Origin: Candidatus Aenigmatarchaeota archaeon
GTDB lineage: Archaea > Aenigmatarchaeota > Aenigmatarchaeia > Aenigmatarchaeales > JAHLMR01
Assembly: GCA_018920255.1 (NCBI GenBank)
Contig: JAHLMR010000003.1
Span: forward strand, 1 to 43,440
Direction: 5' to 3'
Length of the DNA: 43,440 nt
Shown here piece by piece: positions 24,255 through 31,820 of this stretch (position 1 is its first letter; every line of letters starts with the position of its first letter). A program made the position numbers and the translations under genes. The notes under the pieces were generated by a model. It saw only the letters and a list, made by a program, of their open reading frames with translations, did not search any database and was not told where the DNA came from.

Positions 24255-25130
24255 TTATTTGTATTCAAATTTTATAATATCATAACCATATAATTTTCCT
24301 TTAGTAATATACAAATATTTGGTTTTACTTCCTGTTTGAATTGTAATAGGCATTAATGAAAAATTATAATCAAAAGTAAAATTAAAACTCTCTTTTGTTT
24401 TAAAAATATCAGAAGATTCAATTAATAAATACATATGACGATTTCCATCAGCAGATGGATCATATATAAATGAATTCGCGTTTCCCATTGAAGCAATATT
24501 ATTTTCATCAATCCAGCATCCGCCAGTAATATAATCTAATTTAAATGGAGTATTATTTTCTGTTTTTTGAGAAGAATTACCAGATAAATTTCCAGTACCT
24601 ATTACTATACTCCAACCTTTTTTAATTTTATAACTACAAAACTGTGAGCCCCACTGACAATCTTTTAAACAAAAATAAGCATGATACCATTGGTTAACAT
24701 CTTTAAATGACTCATTTTTTTCACATTTTAAATTCCCATTTTCGTCATAAATTCTTAAAGTTAAGTTTATTGTAGTTGGAAAGCCGATTGAAAAATTACT
24801 TATTATAGCTTCTGGATAGAAATCGCAATCTTTAGGGACTGTAAAATTTACATATCCATTATATCCAACCATCATTATATTTCCTTTACTATAAACAGTT
24901 ATTTTTGATGTTATTGGAATTAATAATTTTGCTTGAAAATCCCCTGGGAACGAACTAGCCTGAGAGACGTATGTTACTATTTGCTGCCCTAAGTATTTTG
25001 GATGAAATTCAGCAGCAGAAGATAAAATCGGCATAAAAATTAATTTACTTCCTGCTAATAAAATTATTACAGATAAAATTACGCATACAAAAAATAACAT
25101 AAAACTTGTCATTAACGATATTCCACGCAT
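24255..25130 (-). CDS. Pilin-like protein of converging set (1st gene)
   Basis: A 291-residue protein: MRGISLMTSFMLFF, helix to about residue 32, then a mostly beta-strand extracytoplasmic domain with several Cys ('CLKDCQWGSQFCSYKI') and many Asn-x-Ser/Thr sequons. It leads a four-gene minus-strand operon. An 83-base AT-rich gap separates it from the divergent unknown gene at 25214 and holds the promoter region. MRG instead of MKG still gives a basic-Gly cleavage context. Unknown function, likely an envelope or filament subunit. Confidence 0.67.
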   Translation of the reverse strand: MRGISLMTSFMLFFVCVILSVIILLAGSKLIFMPILSSAAEFHPKYLGQQIVTYVSQASSFPGDFQAKLLIPITSKITVYSKGNIMMVGYNGYVNFTVPKDCDFYPEAIISNFSIGFPTTINLTLRIYDENGNLKCEKNESFKDVNQWYHAYFCLKDCQWGSQFCSYKIKKGWSIVIGTGNLSGNSSQKTENNTPFKLDYITGGCWIDENNIASMGNANSFIYDPSADGNRHMYLLIESSDIFKTKESFNFTFDYNFSLMPITIQTGSKTKYLYITKGKLYGYDIIKFEYK

Positions 25131-25213
25131 ATTTTAACTTATTAGTTCATTTAAATAAAAACCTTTGCATTTAAATGAAAATATTTAAATATTTTTCGTT
25201 ATATATTATCTAT

Positions 25214-25927
25214 ATGTCACTTTTCAAAAAGAATTATGAAATAAAATCTGACAATAATATTATTGTTGCATGTTTTTATAAGGATATTACAAACGCTGAC
25301 GGAACAAAAAATAATGAATCAATTGAATTAATTAATAAAAAATTTTTACCAAAAATTGAGGAAGAATATGTAGAGTGTTTATCTAACGATAAGAATAATG
25401 GAAAAATCTTTAATAATTTACTAAAAAAATTTAATAAATTTTATGAACAACTTGACGATGAAAATATTGATGTTAAAGAATTTACCAAAGTATTTAAAAA
25501 AGAATCTTTAGATAACTTTATACCTAATTTTTATGGTTTGAGTAAAGAATTTTGTCAAAATAGATTTGGTAATGTTTTTATATGTATAAATTCAGAAAGA
25601 GATGTTGATCCTTGTGCTAAGGCAATCTCAAAAGCTTTTATAGAAAATCATAATTTTACTAAAGAATTTGCTTCTTTATTACAAACTCCAGAGCAAGAAA
25701 CAAAGCCAACTTTAAAAGATAATTTAAAAGAAGGTGCTTCTCGAGCAGGATTAAAGGTTTTAGAAAAAGCCGTTCCTTTTGGAGGAATAATAGCTGGTGT
25801 AATAGAATATAAATCTAACAAAGAATATTATGATTTTTGTAGTAAATTATATACATATGTGGCAGGTTGGTCATTTTATCCAGTTTTGGAATTAAATAAA
25901 ATTCAGTATTATGTAAAAAAATTATAA
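25214..25927 (+). CDS. Unknown helical protein
   Basis: A 237-residue protein; the ATG at 25214 is preferred over an in-frame ATG at 25175 because the intervening bases form a TATA-like run (atatttaaatat) about 25 bases ahead. Starts MSLFKKNYEIKSDNN and is charged and mainly helical, with five Cys. Near residues 180-200 a less polar Ala/Gly stretch occurs ('GLKVLEKAVPFGGIIAGVIE'). There is no clear signal peptide. It is divergent from the minus-strand pilin set and upstream of signal peptidase. I do not recognise it; adjacency to the array is the only functional hint. Confidence 0.6.
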   Translation: MSLFKKNYEIKSDNNIIVACFYKDITNADGTKNNESIELINKKFLPKIEEEYVECLSNDKNNGKIFNNLLKKFNKFYEQLDDENIDVKEFTKVFKKESLDNFIPNFYGLSKEFCQNRFGNVFICINSERDVDPCAKAISKAFIENHNFTKEFASLLQTPEQETKPTLKDNLKEGASRAGLKVLEKAVPFGGIIAGVIEYKSNKEYYDFCSKLYTYVAGWSFYPVLELNKIQYYVKKL

Positions 25928-25968
25928 AAAAACTATCTTTATATATTTAAAATATTTTCAATTTATTT

Positions 25969-26406
25969 ATGCTTGAAAAATTTAAAAAAATATATAACGG
26001 AAAATATGGTATAATTTTACAAATAATATTAGGAGCAATTTCAGCATATATTATATATTTCTTTATACTTGCAAACATTTTTCATACAGATGCTGTATTC
26101 TCATCAGTTTTTTCAAATAGTATGATTCCTGTATTTTTTCGAGGAGATTTAATGATAGTTTATAATGATGGAAATTTTAAAATTGGAGACATAGTTGTTT
26201 ATGAATCAAACTTTTTCCCACACCCAATAATTCATAGAATTATAGCAATAGAAGATGGAAAATATATAACAAAAGGAGATAATAATTTAATTAAAGACCC
26301 GTATCCAATAACAAAAGAACAAATTAAAGGAAAAGTTATATTTAAATTTCCTCTTTTAGGTTATGTTAAAATATTTGCAGAAGAAGGATTAAACTTTATA
26401 AGGTGA
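25969..26406 (+). CDS. Signal peptidase I, archaeal/Sec11 type
   Basis: A membrane serine protease that removes signal peptides from Sec-exported proteins. One N-terminal membrane helix spans about residues 13-36. Box residues are visible: catalytic Ser51 in SNSMIPV, His89 in 'HPIIHRIIAI' (His takes the place of the bacterial Lys) and Asp104 in KGDNN. The length of 145 matches short archaeal enzymes. A TATA-like box (about 25937-25950) precedes a leaderless ATG. The TFS gene follows after four bases. It would process classical signal peptides such as that of the protein at 7112, but not prepilin-type leaders. Strong assignment. Confidence 0.9.
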   Translation: MLEKFKKIYNGKYGIILQIILGAISAYIIYFFILANIFHTDAVFSSVFSNSMIPVFFRGDLMIVYNDGNFKIGDIVVYESNFFPHPIIHRIIAIEDGKYITKGDNNLIKDPYPITKEQIKGKVIFKFPLLGYVKIFAEEGLNFIR

Positions 26407-26410
26407 AAAA

Positions 26411-26737
26411 ATGCCAGAGTTTTGTGAAGATTGTGGCTCATTAATGCTACCAACTAAAAAAAATGGAAAAGTTGTATTTATATGTAAAAAATGTAAAAAA
26501 GAAAAAGAATGTAAAGAGGAATCTCATAAATTATCTTCAAAAATAAAAGGAAAAGAAAATAATATAATAATTGAAGATAAAAAAGAATCAATTGCATTGC
26601 CAACTGTAAAAACAAAATGCCCAAAATGTGGGTATGAAGAGGCTTATTGGTGGCAAAGACAAATGAGAGCAGCAGATGAACCACCAACAACATTTTTTAA
26701 ATGTAAAAAATGTGGGCATACTTGGAGAGAATATTGA
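26411..26737 (+). CDS. tfs: Transcription factor S (TFS), canonical paralogue
   Basis: A 108-residue RNA polymerase cleavage factor, homologue of eukaryotic TFIIS C-terminal domain and Rpb9. It has an N-terminal ribbon (C5, C8, C25, C28), a variable linker, and a C-terminal ribbon (C70, C73, C98, C101). The hairpin loop 'QMRAADEPPTT' carries the acidic pair D89-E90 that enters the polymerase active site and stimulates cleavage of backtracked RNA. GGTGAAAAA precedes the start, four bases after signal peptidase. A second, divergent copy lies at 28559. Confidence 0.92.
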   Translation: MPEFCEDCGSLMLPTKKNGKVVFICKKCKKEKECKEESHKLSSKIKGKENNIIIEDKKESIALPTVKTKCPKCGYEEAYWWQRQMRAADEPPTTFFKCKKCGHTWREY

Positions 26738-26744
26738 GCGAAAT

Positions 26745-26755
26745 CTTTATAAATT
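26745..26755 (+). promoter_or_regulatory. TATA box of the structured RNA candidate
   Basis: ctttataaatt lies 8 bases after the TFS stop and about 20-30 bases ahead of the folded region beginning near 26771. The sequence and spacing match an archaeal promoter for a separate transcript. Confidence 0.5.
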
Positions 26756-26770
26756 AAAAAACTAATTAAG

Positions 26771-26886
26771 TTTTAGAGGATATCCGAAATTCAGATATAA
26801 GGTCTTCGGACTTTATATCAGAACAATCTGCTATTGCAGATGTTTCAAAGAATTCGGACCTCAGATTTCAAATTTCTGTGATTTAA
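26771..26886 (+). ncRNA. Structured non-coding RNA or 5' leader candidate
   Basis: This gap folds into a closed three-way junction. The closing helix is gagg (26776-26779) with cctc (26859-26862), continued by ccgaaattc (26784-26792) with gaattcgg (26850-26857). Hairpin one is 26794-26819, an 11-bp stem with a TTCG tetraloop and one G-T pair. Hairpin two is 26826-26841, a 6-bp stem atctgc/gcagat. It has its own TATA box and a higher G+C content than nearby gaps. No C/D or H/ACA signature is obvious. It could be a small RNA or a regulatory leader of the gene at 26887. Confidence 0.55.
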
Positions 26887-27369
26887 ATGTTCTGGAAGAA
26901 AAAAATAGAAAAGAAATGTAATTCTTGCGGAAAAAAGATCGATGAAAACTGGAATTATTGTCCTTTTTGTGGAATTAATTTAAAAAATGAGCAAGTGCCA
27001 AAAATAAATTTTAAACCATTTCCAGGCGGATTTTCTATTTCAATAATTAGCGGACCAATTCAAAGTACTTCTTTAAAAGGAATGCAAATTGAAGAAAAAT
27101 CAATAGAAAGAAAAATTCCAAGAAAAATAAAAGAAACAAAAGAACCAAAATTAGAAATAAAAACTTCTTCGAATCAAAAAATATATATTATTCATTTACC
27201 GAAGGATATAAAAATGAATGATATTGAAATAACACGTCTTCCTAATTCAATAGAAATACGTGCTTTCTATAATGATTTACAATATTTTAAAATAATTGAA
27301 ATTCCTCAAAACAAAAGAATTATTAAAAAAGAATTATCAGAAGGAAAATTAATGCTTTTTGTTGAATAA
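26887..27369 (+). CDS. Zinc-ribbon protein with Hsp20-like domain
   Basis: A 160-residue protein. Residues 11-28 form a zinc ribbon (C11, C14, C25, C28: CNSCGKK...YCPFCG). A low-complexity basic linker follows. Residues about 88-160 resemble an alpha-crystallin/Hsp20 (CS-type) beta-sandwich ('KIYIIHLPKDIKMNDIEI...IEIRAF...KKELSEGKLMLFV'). The combination suggests a small chaperone-like or adaptor protein in the cytoplasm. The start ATG at 26887 directly follows the structured RNA region, which may be its leader. The MFS gene starts two bases after its stop. The fold call is moderately secure; the function is not. Confidence 0.65.
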   Translation: MFWKKKIEKKCNSCGKKIDENWNYCPFCGINLKNEQVPKINFKPFPGGFSISIISGPIQSTSLKGMQIEEKSIERKIPRKIKETKEPKLEIKTSSNQKIYIIHLPKDIKMNDIEITRLPNSIEIRAFYNDLQYFKIIEIPQNKRIIKKELSEGKLMLFVE

Positions 27370-27370
27370 T

Positions 27371-28516
27371 ATGTTAAAGAATAATTCAAAATCTATAAAA
27401 CTTTTAGCTTTATCTGCTTTATTAAATGATTTAGGTTCAGATGCTATAAAACCATTTTGGCCATTTTTTGTTACAAGTATTATAGGTGCACCAGCAACAA
27501 TTTTAGGAATTTTAGATGGTTTTGGAGAAGCAATATCTTATGGTATAAGATGGCCTGCAGGATGGTTTTCTGATAAATATAAAAAAAGAAAAATATTAGT
27601 TTGGTTAGGTTATTTACTTGCTGGAATTTCAAGAATAGGTTATTCAATATCTTCAAATGTTTCACAATTATTTCTATTTAAGGCAATGGATAGAATGGGA
27701 AAATTAAGAGATCCACCAAGAGATGCATTGTTATCAAGTTATATAAATAAAAAAGAAAGAGGAAAAGCATTTGGAATATTAACAGCAGCTGATAACTTTG
27801 GAGCAATGCTTGCTCCTTTATTTGGCTTATTAGTTTTTTCTATTTTAAGTTATAGAGGTTTATTTTTTGTTGCTGCATTCCCTAGTCTAGTAGGTTCAAT
27901 TTTAATTTTATATTTTATAAAAGAAAAAAATAAAAAATTAAAAAACATTAAAAAAGTTAAAGTTAAGCTAACAGGAAATTTTAAGAGATTTGTTTTTTCC
28001 ACAATAATATTTGCTTTAAGTTGGATTTCTATTTCTTTTGCTATTTTATATTCAAATGAAAAGGGCATTGATACAATTTATACGCCATTTTTATTATTTG
28101 TTTATTCAGGTGGTGCTGTTATAGGAAGTTATGTTTTTGGAAAACTTTCAGATAATATCGGAAGAAAAAACAGCTTATTTTTATCTTATTTATTACATAT
28201 AATAACTTTATTTGCTTTCTTTAGTATTTATGAAATTAGTGTTTCATATTTTATATTTCTTATTTTGTTTGCAATTTGTGGAGTAGTTTTTGGTTCAATT
28301 ACTACATTACAATCAGCATTTGTCATTGATTTAATAAAAAAAGAAAGAAGAGCAGAAGCAAGCGGAATTTTTAGTACATTTTTTGGTATTTCATCATTTT
28401 TTGCTTCTTCTTTAGCAGGTCTTTTCTGGGATTTATTTTCTCCCCAAATTACGTTTGGAATCGCTGGATTTTTTGGATTTTTAGGTTTAATTTTATTTAG
28501 TTTATTAGTTAAATAG
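27371..28516 (+). CDS. MFS transporter
   Basis: A 381-residue major facilitator superfamily permease with about 12 membrane segments. Landmarks are the loop 2-3 motif 'RWPAGWFSDKYKKRKILVWLGY', the conserved 'KAMDRMGKLRDPPRDALLSSY' loop, and a second-half repeat 'FGKLSDNIGRKNSLFLSYLL'. The ATG at 27371 is chosen over upstream TTG codons that overlap the previous gene. The DPPRDAL motif occurs in a group of MFS proteins of unsettled substrate. It is probably cotranscribed with the zinc-ribbon/Hsp20 gene. The substrate cannot be predicted. Confidence 0.85.
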   Translation: MLKNNSKSIKLLALSALLNDLGSDAIKPFWPFFVTSIIGAPATILGILDGFGEAISYGIRWPAGWFSDKYKKRKILVWLGYLLAGISRIGYSISSNVSQLFLFKAMDRMGKLRDPPRDALLSSYINKKERGKAFGILTAADNFGAMLAPLFGLLVFSILSYRGLFFVAAFPSLVGSILILYFIKEKNKKLKNIKKVKVKLTGNFKRFVFSTIIFALSWISISFAILYSNEKGIDTIYTPFLLFVYSGGAVIGSYVFGKLSDNIGRKNSLFLSYLLHIITLFAFFSIYEISVSYFIFLILFAICGVVFGSITTLQSAFVIDLIKKERRAEASGIFSTFFGISSFFASSLAGLFWDLFSPQITFGIAGFFGFLGLILFSLLVK

Positions 28517-28558
28517 AAATCTTTAAATATTATTTTATTTTAATATTTGAAGATTTAA

Positions 28559-28894
28559 ATGCCAGAGTTTTGTAAATGTGGTGGGCTATTAGTTCCAACA
28601 AAAAAAGGTAAAAAAATAATATTAGTGTGCAGAAAATGCAATAAAAAAATAACAAAATTTAAGAAATCAAGTGAAAAAATATTTGAAACAGAAATAAAAA
28701 AAATACAACCAGTAATAGTAGTTGAAAAAAAGAAACAAATAGAGGACGTTTTGCCAAAAATAAATATTGAATGCCCAAAATGTAAAAATAAAGAGGCTTA
28801 TTGGTGGGTTCAACAAGCAAGTGTTGAGGAAGAAAAAAATATTAGATTCTATAAATGCACTAAATGCAAGTACACCTGGAGAGAAGAAGAATAA
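28559..28894 (+). CDS. Divergent transcription factor S paralogue
   Basis: A 111-residue TFS relative with both zinc ribbons, but the N-terminal one is altered: C5-x-C7 instead of C-x-x-C, with C24 and C27. The C-terminal ribbon keeps C72, C75, C100 and C103. The catalytic loop reads 'QASVEEEKN': compared with the paralogue at 26411, the Arg is replaced by Ser and the Asp-Glu pair by Glu-Glu. Cleavage stimulation may be weakened or altered; archaeal TFS paralogues without catalytic residues can act as polymerase inhibitors (known for Sulfolobus TFS4). A TATA-like ctttaaatatta precedes it. Confidence 0.82.
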   Translation: MPEFCKCGGLLVPTKKGKKIILVCRKCNKKITKFKKSSEKIFETEIKKIQPVIVVEKKKQIEDVLPKINIECPKCKNKEAYWWVQQASVEEEKNIRFYKCTKCKYTWREEE

Positions 28895-28967
28895 TATTTC
28901 TTATTCTGTTAACCGAAAGATTTAAATAGTATTGAATATATATTTATTATTAAGAGGTGGTAAATTT

Positions 28968-29576
28968 ATGAAAGATGTAAAAATACAGCCACATAAAGTA
29001 GATGAATGGATTAGTAGTATACCAGAAAAAAGAGAAATTTATATTCCATTTAATGGATATGTAAAAGATCCTGTAGAAGTTTATTTAAAAGAAGATGAAA
29101 AAAAATTTATATCAATTGATCCTAATTCTGAATTAAATAGATTATATTCCGGAAAGATTCGTTCTCCAATGAATGGAGATTGTTATGCTTTTTTTAGTTC
29201 AAATGAATTAAATAATGAAATAAAAAAATTATATAAAGAAGTATATAATTTATTATCCTCAGCTGAAAAATTAAATAGTTATGCTAGTGAAGTTTTAGCT
29301 TCAGAACAAGTGTGGAATATAACAAATCCAATAAAGAACCTTGAAATTGAAATATATAACAAAACCCACAGTGACATGTTTCAAAACCCTCAAATAGCAT
29401 ATTATGTATTAAGAGAAGGTAAAGTATCAAAAAGATTTACAGGTATTCCTACAAATTGTTCTTTAGTAAATGAAGGTATATTTTGTGTTGTAGTTCCAGA
29501 AAAAATCGAAAATCATGTAAAGGGAGCAAATATTTATTATAATTCAAAACTAGTTGAAGTATTGGGCAACATATAA
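28968..29576 (+). CDS. Unknown soluble protein
   Basis: A 202-residue protein from the ATG at 28968, which follows GAGGTGG; an in-frame ATG at 28932 would place that site inside the gene. The N-terminal part is charged and beta-rich ('EIYIPFNGYVKDPVEVYLKE'), followed by a helical middle and a beta-rich C-terminal part with two Cys (NCSLV and IFCVVV). There is no signal peptide or membrane helix. I do not recognise a family. It has its own promoter-like AT stretch and lies between the TFS paralogue and the converging DUF99 gene. Confidence 0.6.
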   Translation: MKDVKIQPHKVDEWISSIPEKREIYIPFNGYVKDPVEVYLKEDEKKFISIDPNSELNRLYSGKIRSPMNGDCYAFFSSNELNNEIKKLYKEVYNLLSSAEKLNSYASEVLASEQVWNITNPIKNLEIEIYNKTHSDMFQNPQIAYYVLREGKVSKRFTGIPTNCSLVNEGIFCVVVPEKIENHVKGANIYYNSKLVEVLGNI

Positions 29577-29600
29577 AATCAATAATTCCCCTTTTTCTAA

Positions 29601-30215
29601 TTAAGCCCTACCTAAGCTCTCTCCTAAAACAATTCCTGTTGCAATAAGATGAGCAACTCTAACTGGTTCTGGAATAAATGCGCGTGTTGAAGAAAGTTTA
29701 ATAATTTTTTCTGCAATATCGTTCGTACATCCATAAAATTGATAAAAAACTTTTCCATATCTTTTATCTTTAAGAGGTTTTACTTTAGTTAAATAAACAT
29801 CTCCTGCAGCTTTTACACATTCCATACCTTTTTCATATTTATTAATTTTAGCTAATGCTTTTAAAAAATAATCAAAATTTGGTTTTTTTCTATTAATAAC
29901 AATTACAGGTAATTTTGTTTTTTCTGAAATATTTTTTATATTTACAATATTAAATCCTGCAAACGTTATTCCATCTAACATTAATACTCTAAGCTGTCCT
30001 TTATGTTTTGTTTCATTAGTCATTTTTATTATTTTTTCTTCTGCATCATTCCCATCAATTTCAATTTCTTCCTTTAAAACTCCGTCAATAAATTCTCCAC
30101 CGCGAAAAATAACTCCAATTAAAATATCTTTACCCTTTCTTTTAAATTCAAAAGGACCATCATCGATTGCAAGAATTCTTATTTCAGGCTTTATTGTTTT
30201 TAAAATAAAAATCAC
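29601..30215 (-). CDS. DUF99 / UPF0215 family protein
   Basis: A 204-residue protein of the DUF99 family, distantly related to endonuclease V in an RNase H-like fold. The typical N-terminal 'RILAIDDGPF' and the central 'VLMLDGITFAGFNIV' with an Asp are present, plus 'FIPEPVRVAHLIATG' near the C-terminus. The start is GTG 30215, directly after the rpoL stop, so it appears translationally coupled. Its biochemical function is unestablished; a nucleic-acid role is the usual guess. The family assignment is firm. Confidence 0.85.
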   Translation of the reverse strand: MIFILKTIKPEIRILAIDDGPFEFKRKGKDILIGVIFRGGEFIDGVLKEEIEIDGNDAEEKIIKMTNETKHKGQLRVLMLDGITFAGFNIVNIKNISEKTKLPVIVINRKKPNFDYFLKALAKINKYEKGMECVKAAGDVYLTKVKPLKDKRYGKVFYQFYGCTNDIAEKIIKLSSTRAFIPEPVRVAHLIATGIVLGESLGRA

Positions 30216-30479
30216 TTATTCTACTTGTTTATTAAATTCTGATTTAAATTCATCACATTGTGCAATAATTCTTTCGCATGCATTGCGTATTAAATTTCTA
30301 GGATTTTTTCCAATAACTAATAATTCAGGTTCTGCTAAAAAAGGATGTTCTTGATTTGCAGCAGCATCTCCACCTTCTTCCCGAATTGCTTTTGCAAGTA
30401 AAAAAGGAAATGTTAATGTTGCACCAGATATTCTTAATTTTAGCTTTTCTTTATCTTCCTCTAAAATTGTAATATTCAT
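30216..30479 (-). CDS. rpoL: RNA polymerase subunit L (Rpo11)
   Basis: An 87-residue archaeal subunit equivalent to eukaryotic Rpb11 and the bacterial alpha N-terminal domain. It dimerises with subunit D in the assembly platform. The typical core 'GATLTFPFLLAKAIREEGGDAAANQEHPFLAEPELLV' region is present (HPF/HPL motif), with a C-terminal helix ending NKQVE. GGTGATTAA precedes the ATG. An AT-rich 44-base gap separates it from dph2 upstream and holds a TATA-like run, so it may have its own promoter. Followed immediately by DUF99. Confidence 0.93.
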   Translation of the reverse strand: MNITILEEDKEKLKLRISGATLTFPFLLAKAIREEGGDAAANQEHPFLAEPELLVIGKNPRNLIRNACERIIAQCDEFKSEFNKQVE

Positions 30480-30523
30480 TTAATCACCAAAAAAATATAT
30501 GTATAGAAGATATTTAAATTTTT

Positions 30524-31384
30524 TTAAAGCTCTAATTCATCTAAATTTATAATTGGTTTTTTAAATTGTATAGCATCTTCTATTGCAATTCTTGGGCATG
30601 CTGTATTTATTAAACATTCTATTTTTTCAGGTATTTTTTCAGGCTTTATTTCATTCATAGCTAAAATATATGCTTCTTTTCCAGATTCCTTTAATTTCTT
30701 TAAAATTTCTTTTGCTTTTTTGATATTGTTTTGACCTATTTTAGTTGAAACTATAATTCCAAAAACCTTTGCATCTTTAGAAAGTGATTTTGCAATTATT
30801 CTTTGTTTTTTAATTTTTTCTGTAATATCAGATAAATCTTCTAATTTTCCAGTTTCAACATTTAAACAAAATACAGGTTTATTTATTTTAATAGAAACTC
30901 CTAAAGGATGAAATTTTCCAGAGCCAATAAAAAGATAGCAATCAACAGCATTTTTTATTTCTTCTGCTGCTTCTATATTACATCCTAAAATTTGTCCAGG
31001 ATAAAGATTTTTAGATTTTCCAATAAAAACATTTTTTTCATTTTCTTCTAAACATTTTTTTATATCATTAAGATAATCTAAAAACTGGACAGAAGTTAAC
31101 AGTCCAATGTTTTTATAATTTTTAATTAAATGTAAATTTTTCTTAAGTAAGGATATTATTTCTATTTTTTCTCTCATTTCAAGATATTTTACTTTTATTT
31201 TAGTATTAACAATTTTAGAATGTCCTAAATGTATTATTTCATTACAACCTAAAGTTTTTGCTTCATATTCTGGAATATCACATGCACCATAACATGGTTC
31301 ACACCAAATTATTTCAACATCTTCTTTTTTTGCAAATTCAAGTACTTTTTTCTTAAATCCTTCTGGAAATTGAAGTAATTTCAT
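30524..31384 (-). CDS. dph2: Dph2, diphthamide biosynthesis radical enzyme
   Basis: Catalyses the first step of diphthamide formation on elongation factor 2: transfer of the 3-amino-3-carboxypropyl group from S-adenosylmethionine to a histidine, by non-classical radical chemistry at a [4Fe-4S] cluster. The three cluster Cys regions are visible: 'CEPCYGACDIPE' (C28, C31, C35, probably C35 as ligand), 'GQILGCNIEAA' and 'NTACPRIAIED' near the C-terminus. At 286 residues it is slightly shorter than typical (about 330-340). It follows the small Cys protein at 31389 with only a few bases between. Confidence 0.92.
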   Translation of the reverse strand: MKLLQFPEGFKKKVLEFAKKEDVEIIWCEPCYGACDIPEYEAKTLGCNEIIHLGHSKIVNTKIKVKYLEMREKIEIISLLKKNLHLIKNYKNIGLLTSVQFLDYLNDIKKCLEENEKNVFIGKSKNLYPGQILGCNIEAAEEIKNAVDCYLFIGSGKFHPLGVSIKINKPVFCLNVETGKLEDLSDITEKIKKQRIIAKSLSKDAKVFGIIVSTKIGQNNIKKAKEILKKLKESGKEAYILAMNEIKPEKIPEKIECLINTACPRIAIEDAIQFKKPIINLDELEL

Positions 31385-31388
31385 TTAA

Positions 31389-31787
31389 TCATCCTAAATA
31401 ATTAAAAATTTTTTCACATTTTGATTTATAAATACAACTTTCACATTTTTCTTCATGTTTAGGCATTTTATCAACTTTTAATTTACCTTCATTATATAAC
31501 CTTTCATTTAACGTTAAGTTATTGTTATACATACTAAATGAATAATTACATTCACCTAATCTAAATTCGCATTTTGTTATTTTTCCACTCGGATATTTTT
31601 TTAATAATTCATTAAATTCAGATTTATTTTTAATATTTTTTTTAGCAAATCTTTTATTATTTTCTTCTTCAATCTTTTCTTCTATTGTTATTGAAATATT
31701 AAAATTATTGTTAATATTACACTTTAATTCTGGAAATAAATTTTCTATAATTTCATTTAAATTTTTTGAGTTTAGATATTTTTTCAT
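31389..31787 (-). CDS. Small Cys-containing protein, unknown
   Basis: A 132-residue charged protein. The C-terminal part has 'KCEFRLGECNY' and, at the very end, 'KCESCIYKSKCEKIF', a C-x2-C-x5-C pattern reminiscent of the cluster-binding tail of Cas4/PD-(D/E)XK-type nucleases. No nuclease core is evident, so that is only a resemblance. It precedes dph2 with a four-base gap and is likely cotranscribed. It could bind an Fe-S cluster or zinc. No family recognised. Confidence 0.55.
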   Translation of the reverse strand: MKKYLNSKNLNEIIENLFPELKCNINNNFNISITIEEKIEEENNKRFAKKNIKNKSEFNELLKKYPSGKITKCEFRLGECNYSFSMYNNNLTLNERLYNEGKLKVDKMPKHEEKCESCIYKSKCEKIFNYLG

Positions 31788-31820
31788 AAATTACTTTAAT
31801 AAAGAAAAGAATTTAAAATT

